This document shows positions 9,034 to 17,767 of a stretch of 64,000 bases of DNA, in pieces. The notes beneath the pieces are model-generated. The model saw nothing but the letters and a program-made list of their open reading frames with translations, made no database searches and was not told where the DNA came from. A program made the position numbers and the translations under genes. The stretch lies in NCBI RefSeq assembly GCF_900113135.1, contig NZ_FOOH01000001.1, positions 1 to 64,000 of the forward strand, written 5' to 3'. The first letter of the stretch is position 1; each line of letters begins with the position of its first letter. Source of the stretch: Salegentibacter agarivorans. Its GTDB lineage: Bacteria; Bacteroidota; Bacteroidia; Flavobacteriales; Flavobacteriaceae.

Positions 9034-10452
9034 ATGAAATTATACATTTTCGCCTTTTTTGGCCTTTTTCTTACACTAAATCTTAATGCACAGGCTCCTG
9101 AAACTAAAGAAGATTCTCTTAAAATTAGGGAGATATATTCTGCTGCGCTGGTAAATGGTAAAGCCTACAATTGGCTGGACCATCTTTCTAACAAAATTGG
9201 AGGTAGGTTATCGGGTTCGTTAAATGCGCAAAAAGCGGTAGAATATACTAAAACACAGTTAGAAGAACTGGGTCTTGATAAGGTTTGGCTACAACCGGTT
9301 ATGGTTCCAAAATGGACGCGTGGAGCTCGTGAACACGCTTATATACAAACCGGCCCGGGAATGACTACAGAAGTAAGTATAACAGCTCTTGGGGGCTCTG
9401 TTGCCACTGCTACCGGCGGTTTAAAAGCAAATGTTATAGAAGTGCAGGGAATTGAAGATTTAGAAAATTATAAAGATGAAATAAAGGGCAAAATTGTTTT
9501 TTATAATCGCCCAATGAATCCTGAACTTATTCAAACTTTTGAGGCGTACGGCGGGTGTGTAGATCAGCGTTATTCGGGGGCTGAAGCCGCTGCTAAATAC
9601 GGTGCTGCCGGCGTAATTGTACGTTCTTTAAGTCATAAAATAGATGAAAATCCGCATACGGGTTCAATGAGCTATGGCGATTTACCAAATAGTAAACGAA
9701 TTCCAGCTGCGGCGATTAGTACTAAAGATGCCGAATATCTTTCCGGAATTTTGAAGCTGAAAAAAGACCTTGAATTTTATTTTAAATTGAGTTCAGAAAA
9801 TCACGGCGAAGTACAATCTTACAATGTAATTGGGGAAATAACAGGTAGCGAATTTCCGGAAGAAATTATGGTAGTTGGCGGCCACCTGGATTCCTGGGAT
9901 TTGGGAGATGGTTCTCACGATGATGGTGCGGGTGTAGTGCAATCTATGGAGGTTTTGCGCTTATTTAAAGAAACCGTCTATAAACCTAAAAGAACCATTA
10001 GGGTGGTACTTTTTATGAATGAAGAAAACGGTTTACGCGGCGGGAATAAGTATGCCGATGTAGCACATAGTAAAAACGAAAATCACATTTTTGCTTTAGA
10101 AAGTGATGCCGGAGGATTCACTCCTCGCGGATTTTCTTTTGAAGCCGATGATGCTCAATTTGCGCAAATTGAAAGTTGGAAACCACTTTTTGAACCTTAC
10201 CTGATTCATTATTTTGAAAAAGGTGGAAGTGGAGCCGATATTGGTCCGTTGAAAAAGGGAGATATTGTACTTGCGGGATTAAGACCAGATTCACAAAGAT
10301 ATTTTGACCATCATCACGCGGCAACTGATACCTTTGAACACGTAAACAAACGTGAGCTGGAACTTGGAGCTGCTACAATGACTTCATTGATCTATTTAGT
10401 AGATAAGTATGGAATAAAGCGAATTAATCTGGAAAAAGATCAGAAACTTTAG
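9034..10452 (+). CDS. Secreted M28-family metallopeptidase (carboxypeptidase Q-like)
   Basis: 472 residues with a signal peptide of about 19 residues (LTLNLNAQ). A protease-associated domain is inserted at roughly 130-250, then the M28 catalytic domain. Zinc and catalytic residues are visible: GGHLDSWDLGDGSHDDGAG (His and two Asp), MNEENGLRGG (Glu-Glu pair), ESDAGG (Asp) and the His of HHHAATDTFEHV. Members are aminopeptidases or dipeptidases acting in the periplasm or outside; this one most resembles plasma glutamate carboxypeptidase/CPQ. Monocistronic, with 230 bases of unremarkable AT-rich DNA upstream. Confidence 0.92.
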   Translation: MKLYIFAFFGLFLTLNLNAQAPETKEDSLKIREIYSAALVNGKAYNWLDHLSNKIGGRLSGSLNAQKAVEYTKTQLEELGLDKVWLQPVMVPKWTRGAREHAYIQTGPGMTTEVSITALGGSVATATGGLKANVIEVQGIEDLENYKDEIKGKIVFYNRPMNPELIQTFEAYGGCVDQRYSGAEAAAKYGAAGVIVRSLSHKIDENPHTGSMSYGDLPNSKRIPAAAISTKDAEYLSGILKLKKDLEFYFKLSSENHGEVQSYNVIGEITGSEFPEEIMVVGGHLDSWDLGDGSHDDGAGVVQSMEVLRLFKETVYKPKRTIRVVLFMNEENGLRGGNKYADVAHSKNENHIFALESDAGGFTPRGFSFEADDAQFAQIESWKPLFEPYLIHYFEKGGSGADIGPLKKGDIVLAGLRPDSQRYFDHHHAATDTFEHVNKRELELGAATMTSLIYLVDKYGIKRINLEKDQKL

Positions 10453-10509
10453 ATTTAAAATTTAATTATTCTTTATCGCAATTTAAATTTTAGAGCAGCA
10501 AAATCCTAC

Positions 10510-10517
10510 TATCTTTG
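10510..10517 (+). promoter_or_regulatory. -7 promoter element of the MATE gene
   Basis: TATCTTTG matches the Bacteroidetes -7 box perfectly. It lies 17 bases before the TTG at 10535, which supports that start codon and a very short leader. Confidence 0.6.
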
Positions 10518-10534
10518 CCGCCTAAAATTATGTT

Positions 10535-11905
10535 TTGCAGCTAAGCGCCTACACACAAGAATTCAGCAAAAATTTAAATATCGCCTTTCCCGTAATGCTC
10601 GGGCAATTAGGCCATGTATTAGTTGGGCTGGTAGATAATTTAATGATTGGCCAATTAGGGCCGGCACCACTAGCGGCGGTTTCCCTGGGAAATTCGCTGG
10701 TTTTTATAGCCCTCTCTTTAGGAATTGGTTTTTCTTTCGCCATTACACCTTTAATTGCTGAAGCCGATGGCGCGCAGGATATAAACAAGGGCAGAAGCTA
10801 TTTTCACCACGGTGTAATTTTATGTACTATTAATGGAATTCTTCTTTTTCTCACCTTACTCATAGCGAAACCGGTATTGTATTATTTAGACCAACCGCCA
10901 GAGGTGGTAGAACTTGCCATTCCCTATCTTAATATCGTGGCGTTTTCAATGATTCCCTTAATGATTTTCCAGGCATTTAAGCAATTCGCTGACGGACTCT
11001 CGCAAACAAAATATGCCATGTATGCCACTTTAATTGCTAACGTGGTAAACGTGATTTTTAATTATCTCTTAATCTACGGAATCTGGATTTTTCCAAGACT
11101 GGAATTAGAAGGAGCAGCAATTGGTACCTTGATTTCCCGATTCTTTATGTTATGGTTTGTTTGGGAAATTTTGAGACGAAAAAAGAAATTTGCCGAATAT
11201 TTCAAATGGGGAAAAAAGGAATCTCTAAACTCTGATGTATTTAAAAGATTATTAAACCTCGGTTTTCCAACGGCGCTGCAAATGCTTTTTGAAGTTGGGA
11301 TTTTTACCGCTACCGTATTCCTTGCCGGTTTGTTGGGTACTAATCCACAAGCGGCAAACCAAATTGCTTTGAATCTCGCTTCAATGACTTTTATGATTGC
11401 TGTTGGACTTGGAGTTACAGCTACTATTAGGGTAGGAAATCAAAAAGGTCTTGCTAATTTTAAAGATTTACGTAGAATTGCATTTTCAACATTTCTGCTT
11501 GTATTTTTAATTGAAGCAGTATTTGCTTTAGGCTTTATTCTGCTTAAAGATTGGCTGCCTACATTTTATATAGATAATGCCGAGGTGATTTTACTTGCTG
11601 CCCAATTATTAGTTGTAGCTGCGTTATTTCAGCTTAGTGACGGTTTGCAGGTGGTTATTCTGGGAGCTTTAAGAGGTCTTCAGGACGTGAAAATTCCCAC
11701 GGTAATTTGTTTTATTTCTTACTGGATTATTGGCTTTCCTGTTTCCTGGTATTTTGGCAAAGCCGAAAATCTTGGAAGTATGGGAATCTGGCTTGGGCTC
11801 CTTGCCGGGCTCTCTGTTTCGGCATTAATGTTGTACATTCGATTTAACTATTTAACAAAAAAACTTATTTTGCAAGAGTCTAGTCTTGTTCAATCAAAAA
11901 TATAA
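10535..11905 (+). CDS. MATE-family multidrug/Na+ efflux transporter
   Basis: 456 residues with twelve hydrophobic segments in two repeated halves. The start of each half has the MATE pattern (NIAFPVMLGQLGHVLVGLVDNLMIGQLG at 15-42 in pieces; LGFPTALQMLFEVGIF in the second half). It exports cationic drugs or metabolites in exchange for Na+ or H+ across the inner membrane. The start codon is TTG at 10535: the ATG at 10530 is in another frame and closes after four codons, and the promoter box ends at 10517. The stop is 2 bases before the 76-residue gene, so the three genes to 12707 form an operon. Confidence 0.93.
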   Translation: MQLSAYTQEFSKNLNIAFPVMLGQLGHVLVGLVDNLMIGQLGPAPLAAVSLGNSLVFIALSLGIGFSFAITPLIAEADGAQDINKGRSYFHHGVILCTINGILLFLTLLIAKPVLYYLDQPPEVVELAIPYLNIVAFSMIPLMIFQAFKQFADGLSQTKYAMYATLIANVVNVIFNYLLIYGIWIFPRLELEGAAIGTLISRFFMLWFVWEILRRKKKFAEYFKWGKKESLNSDVFKRLLNLGFPTALQMLFEVGIFTATVFLAGLLGTNPQAANQIALNLASMTFMIAVGLGVTATIRVGNQKGLANFKDLRRIAFSTFLLVFLIEAVFALGFILLKDWLPTFYIDNAEVILLAAQLLVVAALFQLSDGLQVVILGALRGLQDVKIPTVICFISYWIIGFPVSWYFGKAENLGSMGIWLGLLAGLSVSALMLYIRFNYLTKKLILQESSLVQSKI

Positions 11906-11907
11906 TT

Positions 11908-12138
11908 ATGGATTTCCCTAAATTTCTTCTCGGTGATAATACCGACTATCCCACTGCTATCTTCGTAATACATACCGAATTCCCACGATTTATCATTAAT
12001 CTTGAGAACGATGAAGTAGAATGGCTGGAAGAATTTGATCAGCACGATGAAGAAGAACTAGAAAATGAAACCGAAAACCTTATTAAAGAAGCTTCAGAAT
12101 TTTACGATAGGGAAATTGCAAGATACGAGGACGATTAA
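11908..12138 (+). CDS. Small acidic conserved protein
   Basis: 76 residues, no signal peptide or membrane segment. An N-terminal strand-rich part (YPTAIFVIHTEFPRFIINL) is followed by an acidic helix (WLEEFDQHDEEELENETENL) and ends in YEDD. I do not recognise a named family; similar small acidic proteins occur beside PAP2 or MATE genes in flavobacteria. It is held between MATE (2-base gap) and PAP2 (1-base TAATG overlap), so translation is probably coupled. Confidence 0.75.
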   Translation: MDFPKFLLGDNTDYPTAIFVIHTEFPRFIINLENDEVEWLEEFDQHDEEELENETENLIKEASEFYDREIARYEDD

Positions 12139-12707
12139 TGGAGAAATTAATAGAGTTAGATCATAAATTATTTCTTTGGCTAAATAATCTCGGTAATGAA
12201 ACCTGGGATTGGCTTTGGTTGCTCATTACCGATAAATGGACAGCAATCCCGCTATACGCTTTACTTTTATTCCTTATTTTCAGGAAATTCGGTTGGAAAT
12301 CAAGCCTGGTCACGGTGGTATTTATAACCTTATTAATTACCGCTACAGATCAATTAGGAAATGTTTTTAAAGATGCTTTTGAACGTTTAAGACCCTGCCG
12401 GCAGGAAGGCATTATGGAATATACCCGGTTTGTGGCGGTTCGTTGCGGTTCTTATGGTTTCTTTTCAGCACACGCTTCTAACTCGATGGGCGTTGCTATT
12501 TTTCTTGGATTATTATTTAGAAAAGTCTTTCCTAAAATGATATTTTGGTTAGTTGCCTGGGCTTTACTTGTAGCTTATAGTCGGGTTTATCTAGGAGTGC
12601 ATTATCCGGGAGATATACTTGTAGGAATGTTGATTGGTGGGCTCTTAGGCTTTATTTTCTATAAACTTCACGAATGGGCACAGCAGAAAATTTTCAAAAA
12701 GAATTAA
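12138..12707 (+). CDS. PAP2-family membrane phosphatase (first copy)
   Basis: 189 residues with five to six membrane segments. The acid phosphatase signature is present as [10 protein letters not shown] (KxxxxxxRP), FFSAHASN (usually SGH, here SAH) and [12 protein letters not shown]. Such enzymes dephosphorylate undecaprenyl pyrophosphate, phosphatidate or lipid A at the membrane; the exact substrate cannot be told. The Ala for Gly change in the SGH motif is the one oddity. It overlaps the preceding gene by 1 base. A paralog lies at 38126-38683. Confidence 0.9.
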   Translation: MEKLIELDHKLFLWLNNLGNETWDWLWLLITDKWTAIPLYALLLFLIFRKFGWKSSLVTVVFITLLITATDQLGNVFKDAFERLRPCRQEGIMEYTRFVAVRCGSYGFFSAHASNSMGVAIFLGLLFRKVFPKMIFWLVAWALLVAYSRVYLGVHYPGDILVGMLIGGLLGFIFYKLHEWAQQKIFKKN

Positions 12708-13792
12708 TCCAGATTTTCAAACTTTTCAATTAATAAATCGGCTGCGGCGAAAGCGGTTATCTTATTATTTTCTATAGCTTTTAATTGAATTTCAAGTTCG
12801 TTTTTCATCACAGGATTTTGGTAAAAGCGGTTTTTTAGATGTTCGTTTATAGTTTGTAGAAGCCAGAATTTATTCTGCTCTTTTCTGTTTTTCAGGAAAA
12901 AACCATTTTCTTTTCCTAGCTTTTCAAATTCTTTAATCAGTTCCCAAACACTATCAATTCCCGTTTGCTTTAAAGCACTGCTAAGAGCAACTTTTGGTTT
13001 CCAGCCGCTTTCTTTGCTTGGGTAAAGTTGCAGCGCACGGTTAAACTCCAGTTTTGCCTCCCTTGCAGCTTTTATATTGTCTCCATCAGCTTTGTTGATC
13101 ACAATTGCATCGGCCATCTCTATAATTCCTCGTTTTATGCCTTGTAGTTCGTCTCCGGCTCCGGCCAGTTTCAGCAATAAAAAGAAATCGGTCATACTGT
13201 GCACCGTGGTTTCACTTTGGCCAACCCCAACGGTTTCAATAAGCACAACATCAAAGCCTGCAGCTTCACATAGAATAATGCTTTCGCGGGTTTTTTTGGC
13301 CACCCCACCAAGAGAAGAACCCGAAGCCGATGGCCGTATAAAAGCATTTTCTTCTTTTACAAGGTTTTCCATCCTGGTTTTATCACCTAAAATACTTCCG
13401 TGGGAAACACTACTACTGGGGTCTACCGCCAGTACCGCTACTTTTTTTCCTTGTTCGATTAAATATGAGCCAAAACTTTCTATAAAAGTACTTTTGCCCA
13501 CGCCGGGCACGCCTGTAATTCCAATTCGAATAGATTTTTGAGAATAGGGCAGGGCGCCTTCCAATAACTGTTGCGCCTTTTTTCTATGTGAAAATTGATT
13601 ACTTTCTACCAAAGTAATTGCACGGCCTAATGCAGTCTTATTTCCATTTAGAAGTTGCTGAAGCAAATCTTCTTCCTCAAATTTATTTTTTCGGGAAGCT
13701 CTAATCTTTTGAGCTGATTTTGGATTCACATTCGCCGAGGCCGGCTTACTGCCAGATTCACTTAATGCCGATTTTTGGTTCTTCTCGCTCAA
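12704..13792 (-). CDS. meaB: Methylmalonyl-CoA mutase-associated GTPase MeaB
   Basis: 362 residues. A basic N-terminal tail (1-35) leads into a G3E-type GTPase domain with Walker A GVPGVGKS (about 94-101), the MeaB signature [20 protein letters not shown] and [12 protein letters not shown] (switch II), and NKADGDN as the base-recognition motif. A C-terminal dimerisation arm follows. MeaB protects and reloads adenosylcobalamin-dependent methylmalonyl-CoA mutase; the mutase is not in the window. The 3' end overlaps the PAP2 gene end by 4 bases in convergent orientation. The cobalamin adenosyltransferase at 22880 fits the same pathway. Confidence 0.95.
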   Translation of the reverse strand: MSEKNQKSALSESGSKPASANVNPKSAQKIRASRKNKFEEEDLLQQLLNGNKTALGRAITLVESNQFSHRKKAQQLLEGALPYSQKSIRIGITGVPGVGKSTFIESFGSYLIEQGKKVAVLAVDPSSSVSHGSILGDKTRMENLVKEENAFIRPSASGSSLGGVAKKTRESIILCEAAGFDVVLIETVGVGQSETTVHSMTDFFLLLKLAGAGDELQGIKRGIIEMADAIVINKADGDNIKAAREAKLEFNRALQLYPSKESGWKPKVALSSALKQTGIDSVWELIKEFEKLGKENGFFLKNRKEQNKFWLLQTINEHLKNRFYQNPVMKNELEIQLKAIENNKITAFAAADLLIEKFENLD

Positions 13793-13887
13793 ACTATACT
13801 TATTTATGACAAATTTATGAATTCGATCTTTGGGAGCCTTGTTTATGCTTGGTATATTCAGGCCTAATTAATGTAACTTAAATAACG

Positions 13888-14322
13888 ATGAAAAATTTGT
13901 ATAAAACAACGGTAACTACAAAAGGAGCAAGAAAAGGCCACGCCAAAAGTGATGATGGAATATTGGACGTAAAATTAAGTATGCCAAAATCTATGGGCGG
14001 TGAAGGCGGAAATTATACCAATCCGGAGCAATTATTTGGAGCGGGGTATTCTGCTTGTTTTGGAGGTGCATTGCAGTTAGCTGCTAAGAATCACGGTATA
14101 GATATAGATGAAAATGTTAGTGTGAGCGCAGTAGTAAAATTAGGCCTGACTGATGAGGAAGAAAATTTACAACTATCTGTAGTATTAGACTGCTATTTAC
14201 CAGGTGTAGATGTTGAAACTGGTGAAAAAATTGTAAATGAAGCCCACGAGATTTGCCCTTATTCTAGAGCCACAAGAGACAATATAGATGTGACGCTTAA
14301 TCTTTTAGTAGACGAAGATTAA
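13888..14322 (+). CDS. OsmC/Ohr-family organic hydroperoxide reductase
   Basis: 144 residues, the usual Ohr length. The two redox cysteines are Cys57 (GYSACFGGAL) and Cys123 (ICPYSRATR), and the region GNYTNPEQLFGAGY is Ohr-typical. It reduces organic peroxides using lipoylated or small-thiol electron donors in the cytosol. No OhrR-type repressor gene is adjacent. It is transcribed alone and ends at the terminator at 14425. Confidence 0.93.
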   Translation: MKNLYKTTVTTKGARKGHAKSDDGILDVKLSMPKSMGGEGGNYTNPEQLFGAGYSACFGGALQLAAKNHGIDIDENVSVSAVVKLGLTDEEENLQLSVVLDCYLPGVDVETGEKIVNEAHEICPYSRATRDNIDVTLNLLVDED

Positions 14323-14348
14323 GGTGATATTTTCGAAATTTCGTTATC

Positions 14349-14416
14349 GTCATGCTGAACTTGTTTCAGCATCTAAGACTTTAAGAAATTAGACACTGAA
14401 ACAAGTTCAGGGTGAC
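14349..14416. repeat. REP-like palindromic element
   Basis: CTGAACTTGTTTCAG (14354-14368) and its exact reverse complement (14396-14410) are separated by 27 bases. Outer arms GTCA and TGAC pair as well (14349-14352 with 14413-14416). The GTCATGCTGAAC...GTTCAGGGTGAC pattern is one I recall as an interspersed repeat in many Bacteroidota genomes. Only one copy was noticed in this window. Confidence 0.7.
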
Positions 14417-14424
14417 TTAAATTA

Positions 14425-14467
14425 TAAACCTCACAGGATTTTATGACCCTGTGAGGTTTAATTTTTT
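14425..14467 (+). terminator. Intrinsic terminator of the Ohr gene
   Basis: A perfect 13-bp stem (14425-14437 with 14448-14460, core CCTCACAGG) with a 10-base loop is followed by ATTTTTT. It lies directly at the 3' end of the convergent DUF2911 gene. Confidence 0.85.
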
Positions 14468-15029
14468 ATGCTTTTTCAGGTTTTATAGGAACACTAACCA
14501 GCGTTTCGGCCCAGGCCAGGTTTAAATTTATAAATTCATTTTCTTCATTAAAAGCTATAGTAAATTGTTCAATAGTTCTTTGTAAATCTTTGGTAGGAAC
14601 TTCCAGTACCAGCGCATCAAACTCAGGATCACGATAAGCTTTTTCCTCCATATCAATTCCCCAGGGATACATATTTTTATTAAAAATCACCTTCCAGGAA
14701 TCTTCCATGGGGATGGTCCACAAGGTGTATTTCCCGGCTTCTAAAAGGGAACCATCTACCATTATATCTTTATTGGTTTCAAAAGTAGTGGCTTCGTTGG
14801 CACCGGTACGCCATACTTCATTATAAGGTACCAGTTCACCAAAAATCACCCGTTCTTTTTTATAAGGGCGGTTATAAAAAACTTCTATTTTCAAATCACC
14901 CTGTGTATAATTTACGGTGGCTTCGGGACTATGAGCTTTAGTACTGTAGCGCATTATAAATACCACTACAGCGGCTAAGACAATAATAATTCCGCCAATC
15001 TTTAAAAACGTTTTTACCGGTTTTTTCAT
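14466..15029 (-). CDS. DUF2911 membrane-anchored protein
   Basis: 187 residues. One N-terminal membrane helix (about 9-27) is followed by a beta-rich DUF2911 domain with the family hallmarks VFYNRPYKKERVIFGELVPY, VWRTGANEATTF and KYTLWTIP. The domain is exposed to the periplasm. Its biochemical role is unknown. Monocistronic and convergent with the Ohr gene. Confidence 0.9.
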   Translation of the reverse strand: MKKPVKTFLKIGGIIIVLAAVVVFIMRYSTKAHSPEATVNYTQGDLKIEVFYNRPYKKERVIFGELVPYNEVWRTGANEATTFETNKDIMVDGSLLEAGKYTLWTIPMEDSWKVIFNKNMYPWGIDMEEKAYRDPEFDALVLEVPTKDLQRTIEQFTIAFNEENEFINLNLAWAETLVSVPIKPEKA

Positions 15030-15183
15030 TATTATTTTATTTTGAAATACTACAGTTCAAAAAGCGTGCAAACTAATTTTTCAGGCTTTAAAAAGGAAAA
15101 AACGTATTTTCAGCTACAAAATAACAGAAGCTTGCAACATTGCAAAAATAGTTTCGTCTTTAAAGTACAACCAATCAAAGAAA

Positions 15184-15729
15184 ATGATACAGCATCAATT
15201 AATAGAAGCCTGTAAAAATAAAGATCGCAGGGCCCAGCTGAAGCTCTACAATCAGTATTGCCAGGGAATGCATTATGTGGCCTTGCGTTTTTTGAAAGAT
15301 CCTTATGAGGCAGAAGACGCGATGCAGGAAGCTTTTATAAAAGCTTTTGCAAAACTGCAACAATTTACGGGGGAAGTTACTTTTGGCGCCTGGCTTAAGC
15401 GTATTGTAATTAATAAGTGTATAGATAAATTAAAAGCGAAAAAGCTGGAATTAGTTGCTATTAATGAACAGGTATTGAGCACAGCCGAAGAAGACGATAA
15501 TTGGCAGGTAGACGATGGGATTGGAATGGAAGAAATAAAGCAAAGTATGGAAAAACTTCCCGAAAAATATAAATACCCACTGATGCTGTTCTTAATGGAA
15601 GGCTATGACCACGAAGAAATATCAGAGATTTTAAATATTAGGCCGGTAGCCTCGCGGACTTTAGTGCACAGAGGTAAGAAAAAATTGCAGGAAGAATTAA
15701 AGACTATAAAAAATGGCACAGGATATTAG
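15184..15729 (+). CDS. ECF-type RNA polymerase sigma factor
   Basis: 181 residues. Sigma region 2 (about 25-95: LRFLKDPYEAEDAMQEAFIKAFAKL) and region 4 (about 120-175: LPEKYKYPLMLFLMEGYDHEEISEIL) are clear. The final helix RPVASRTLVHRGKKKLQEEL is the -35 recognition helix. A near-perfect TAGTTTCG box sits at 15149-15156. The stop overlaps the next gene by 17 bases; that gene encodes a membrane protein that looks like the matching anti-sigma factor. The signal sensed is unknown. Confidence 0.95.
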   Translation: MIQHQLIEACKNKDRRAQLKLYNQYCQGMHYVALRFLKDPYEAEDAMQEAFIKAFAKLQQFTGEVTFGAWLKRIVINKCIDKLKAKKLELVAINEQVLSTAEEDDNWQVDDGIGMEEIKQSMEKLPEKYKYPLMLFLMEGYDHEEISEILNIRPVASRTLVHRGKKKLQEELKTIKNGTGY

Positions 15730-16333
15730 AGAAATGTTCAGGAACGAGAAGGAGCCTAAACCCAACACTTTACCCAAAGGGCACCAAAAGCGATTTGAAG
15801 ATCGCCTGGAGAAAGAATTTCCCGTAGAAAAGAAGAATAATACGTTCTTTTTTCTAAAGATCGCAGCGGTTTTAATTGTTGCGCTGGGCGTGGGATTCTT
15901 TTTTCTGAATTCAGGGGGAGATAATTTTACGAATGAGCCATCGGTAGCTGGCACTCCAAATCAGGAAAATTCAGAAGAAAAAGAAAATAAGCCGGGAACA
16001 ACTGAAAATAATTTTCAGCTAAGTGAAGTTTCACCTGAATTCAAGAAGATTGAAGATTATTATATGGCCAGTCTTAATATTGAACTTTCCAAGATCAATA
16101 TTACACCCGCAAATAAAGCCCTTATAGATTCTTTTATGAACCAAATGGCTGAACTGGATAAGGAATACCAACGCTTAAATACAGAAATTAAAGAAGCGGG
16201 GCCAAACGAGCAAACCCTGGAAGCGATGATAGCGAATCTTCAGCTTAGATTAGACTTGCTATATAAGCTAAAAAGCAAATTAAAGGAAATTAAACAATCA
16301 AAAGACAACGAATATGAAAACTACGAGGTATAA
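15713..16333 (+). CDS. Predicted membrane anti-sigma factor
   Basis: 206 residues. A cytosolic N-terminus of about 40 residues (DIREMFRNEKEPK...HQKRFEDRLEKEF) precedes one membrane helix (about 44-64, KIAAVLIVALGVGFFFL). A periplasmic part follows, helical from about 115 to 200 with Gln/Glu/Lys-rich coiled-coil sequence. No Pfam-type zinc anti-sigma motif (HxxxCxxC) is seen. The anti-sigma role is inferred from the 17-base overlap with the ECF sigma gene and the topology. It also overlaps the following gene by 20 bases, so the three are translated together. Confidence 0.75.
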   Translation: MAQDIREMFRNEKEPKPNTLPKGHQKRFEDRLEKEFPVEKKNNTFFFLKIAAVLIVALGVGFFFLNSGGDNFTNEPSVAGTPNQENSEEKENKPGTTENNFQLSEVSPEFKKIEDYYMASLNIELSKINITPANKALIDSFMNQMAELDKEYQRLNTEIKEAGPNEQTLEAMIANLQLRLDLLYKLKSKLKEIKQSKDNEYENYEV

Positions 16334-17711
16334 TTTAATAGTTGCGCTGCTGCTCTGCCTTCCGGTAACATTGAGCGCGCAAACAAAAAAGCTGGATAAA
16401 ACTTATAAAACCTCCGGCGATGTAGAAGTGAAAATTGATGCCAGTCACACCAATATTATTGTAGAATACTGGGATAAAAATGAAGTGCAAATTGAAGCCT
16501 CTCTGGAAACTGGTGAAATTGAAAAAAGTGAAATAAAAGATATTCTTGCGGCCTGGAAATTAAATACTTCCGGAAATGCTTCAGAAGTAAATATATCTTC
16601 AGGCGGGGGAATGCAGTGGAGCGGAGATATAGATCTAAGCGGATTGGAAAAACCACTGGCCAGTCTTCCGCAGATGCTGGAGCCATTAATGAATAATTTG
16701 GTGACGCCTTTGATGCAAAGTATGGGAGAAAGTATGGGAGCGCCGCTTCCGCCAGAATTCAGTGAAAAAATGGGCAATATCAAATTTGACTATGAAGCTT
16801 ATAAAAAAGACGGTGACAAATACATTGCGAAGTTTGAAAAGCAAATGGAAGCGAATTTTGGTGAAGATTTTGAAAAAGATATGGAAAAATGGGCTTCTCA
16901 GTTTGAAAAAAATGCCGAGAAATGGGAGAAGAATTTTGAAATGAAGATGGAAATAAATAGTGAAGAGCTTGAAAAGTCTATGGAAAAATGGGCCGAAAGT
17001 TTTGGTAAAGATATGGAAGCCTGGGGCGAATCTTTTGGAGCGCAAATGGAAGCCCGTTTTGGTGATGCAGAAAATGGAAAACCAAAAGTGATAGGTTTAA
17101 GTAATTCTAAGGCCAAAAAGACCATTAAAGTAAAAATGCCTAAAAACGCAAAGCTTAATCTTGATGTACGCCACGGGGATGTAAACCTTTCGGGTACAAC
17201 GAATAATCTTCACGCCGATCTTTCTCACAGTAAACTAACCGCCGATAGGATAAGCGGTAAAAGTACTAATGTAGAGGCAGCTTACACTCCGGTGAACATC
17301 AACTATTGGACTTATGGAATAATGGATGCCAGGTATGTAAAAAACTTTAAAATTAAGAAGGTTAAAAGCATCAAATTAAGTTCCAATTCCAGTAATGTAA
17401 ATATTGAGGAGCTTGAAGATACCGGGATTTTATCGGGAAATTTTGGGGAGTTGAATATTGCAAGAGTAGGGGCTAATTTTAAAAATCTAGATATTAATTT
17501 AGAGAATAGCGATCTGGAACTTGGTTTGCCTTCATCAGCTTTTAATTTTATGTATAGTGGCACCCAGAGCGATATTAAACATCCTGGTTCTTTAAAGGTA
17601 ACAAGTAGCGAATCTTACGATAATAAAAAACTTACGGGATTTCATAAAACTAAAGATTCGGGAGGGAATATTAGCATTCAAGCTAATTTTAGCGATGTCT
17701 TGTTAAATTAA
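16314..17711 (+). CDS. Secreted DUF4097-like protein with a charged Trp/Lys/Glu insert
   Basis: 465 residues with a signal peptide (1-22, ending LSAQ). Residues 23-110 and about 265-465 are short-strand sequence typical of DUF4097 'adhesin-like' beta-helical proteins (VKMPKNAKLNLDVRHGDVNL; NINLENSDLELGL). Between them, about 165-255, is an amphipathic segment built from loose 11-residue units such as FEKDMEKWASQ, AEKWEKNFEMK and LEKSMEKWAES. Function unknown. It is the last gene of the sigma/anti-sigma operon and is a likely output or sensor of that system. Confidence 0.75.
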   Translation: MKTTRYNLIVALLLCLPVTLSAQTKKLDKTYKTSGDVEVKIDASHTNIIVEYWDKNEVQIEASLETGEIEKSEIKDILAAWKLNTSGNASEVNISSGGGMQWSGDIDLSGLEKPLASLPQMLEPLMNNLVTPLMQSMGESMGAPLPPEFSEKMGNIKFDYEAYKKDGDKYIAKFEKQMEANFGEDFEKDMEKWASQFEKNAEKWEKNFEMKMEINSEELEKSMEKWAESFGKDMEAWGESFGAQMEARFGDAENGKPKVIGLSNSKAKKTIKVKMPKNAKLNLDVRHGDVNLSGTTNNLHADLSHSKLTADRISGKSTNVEAAYTPVNINYWTYGIMDARYVKNFKIKKVKSIKLSSNSSNVNIEELEDTGILSGNFGELNIARVGANFKNLDINLENSDLELGLPSSAFNFMYSGTQSDIKHPGSLKVTSSESYDNKKLTGFHKTKDSGGNISIQANFSDVLLN

Positions 17712-17767
17712 ATTTCAAGGTGTAATTTTAGCGATTCTTAAACGGCAAATCGTTTTAAAGATCGCTT

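Noticed and set aside
16445-17125. Several frames opposite and alongside the charged repeat of the DUF4097-like gene
   Set aside because: Products of repeated GAA/AAA codons; no start context or domain.
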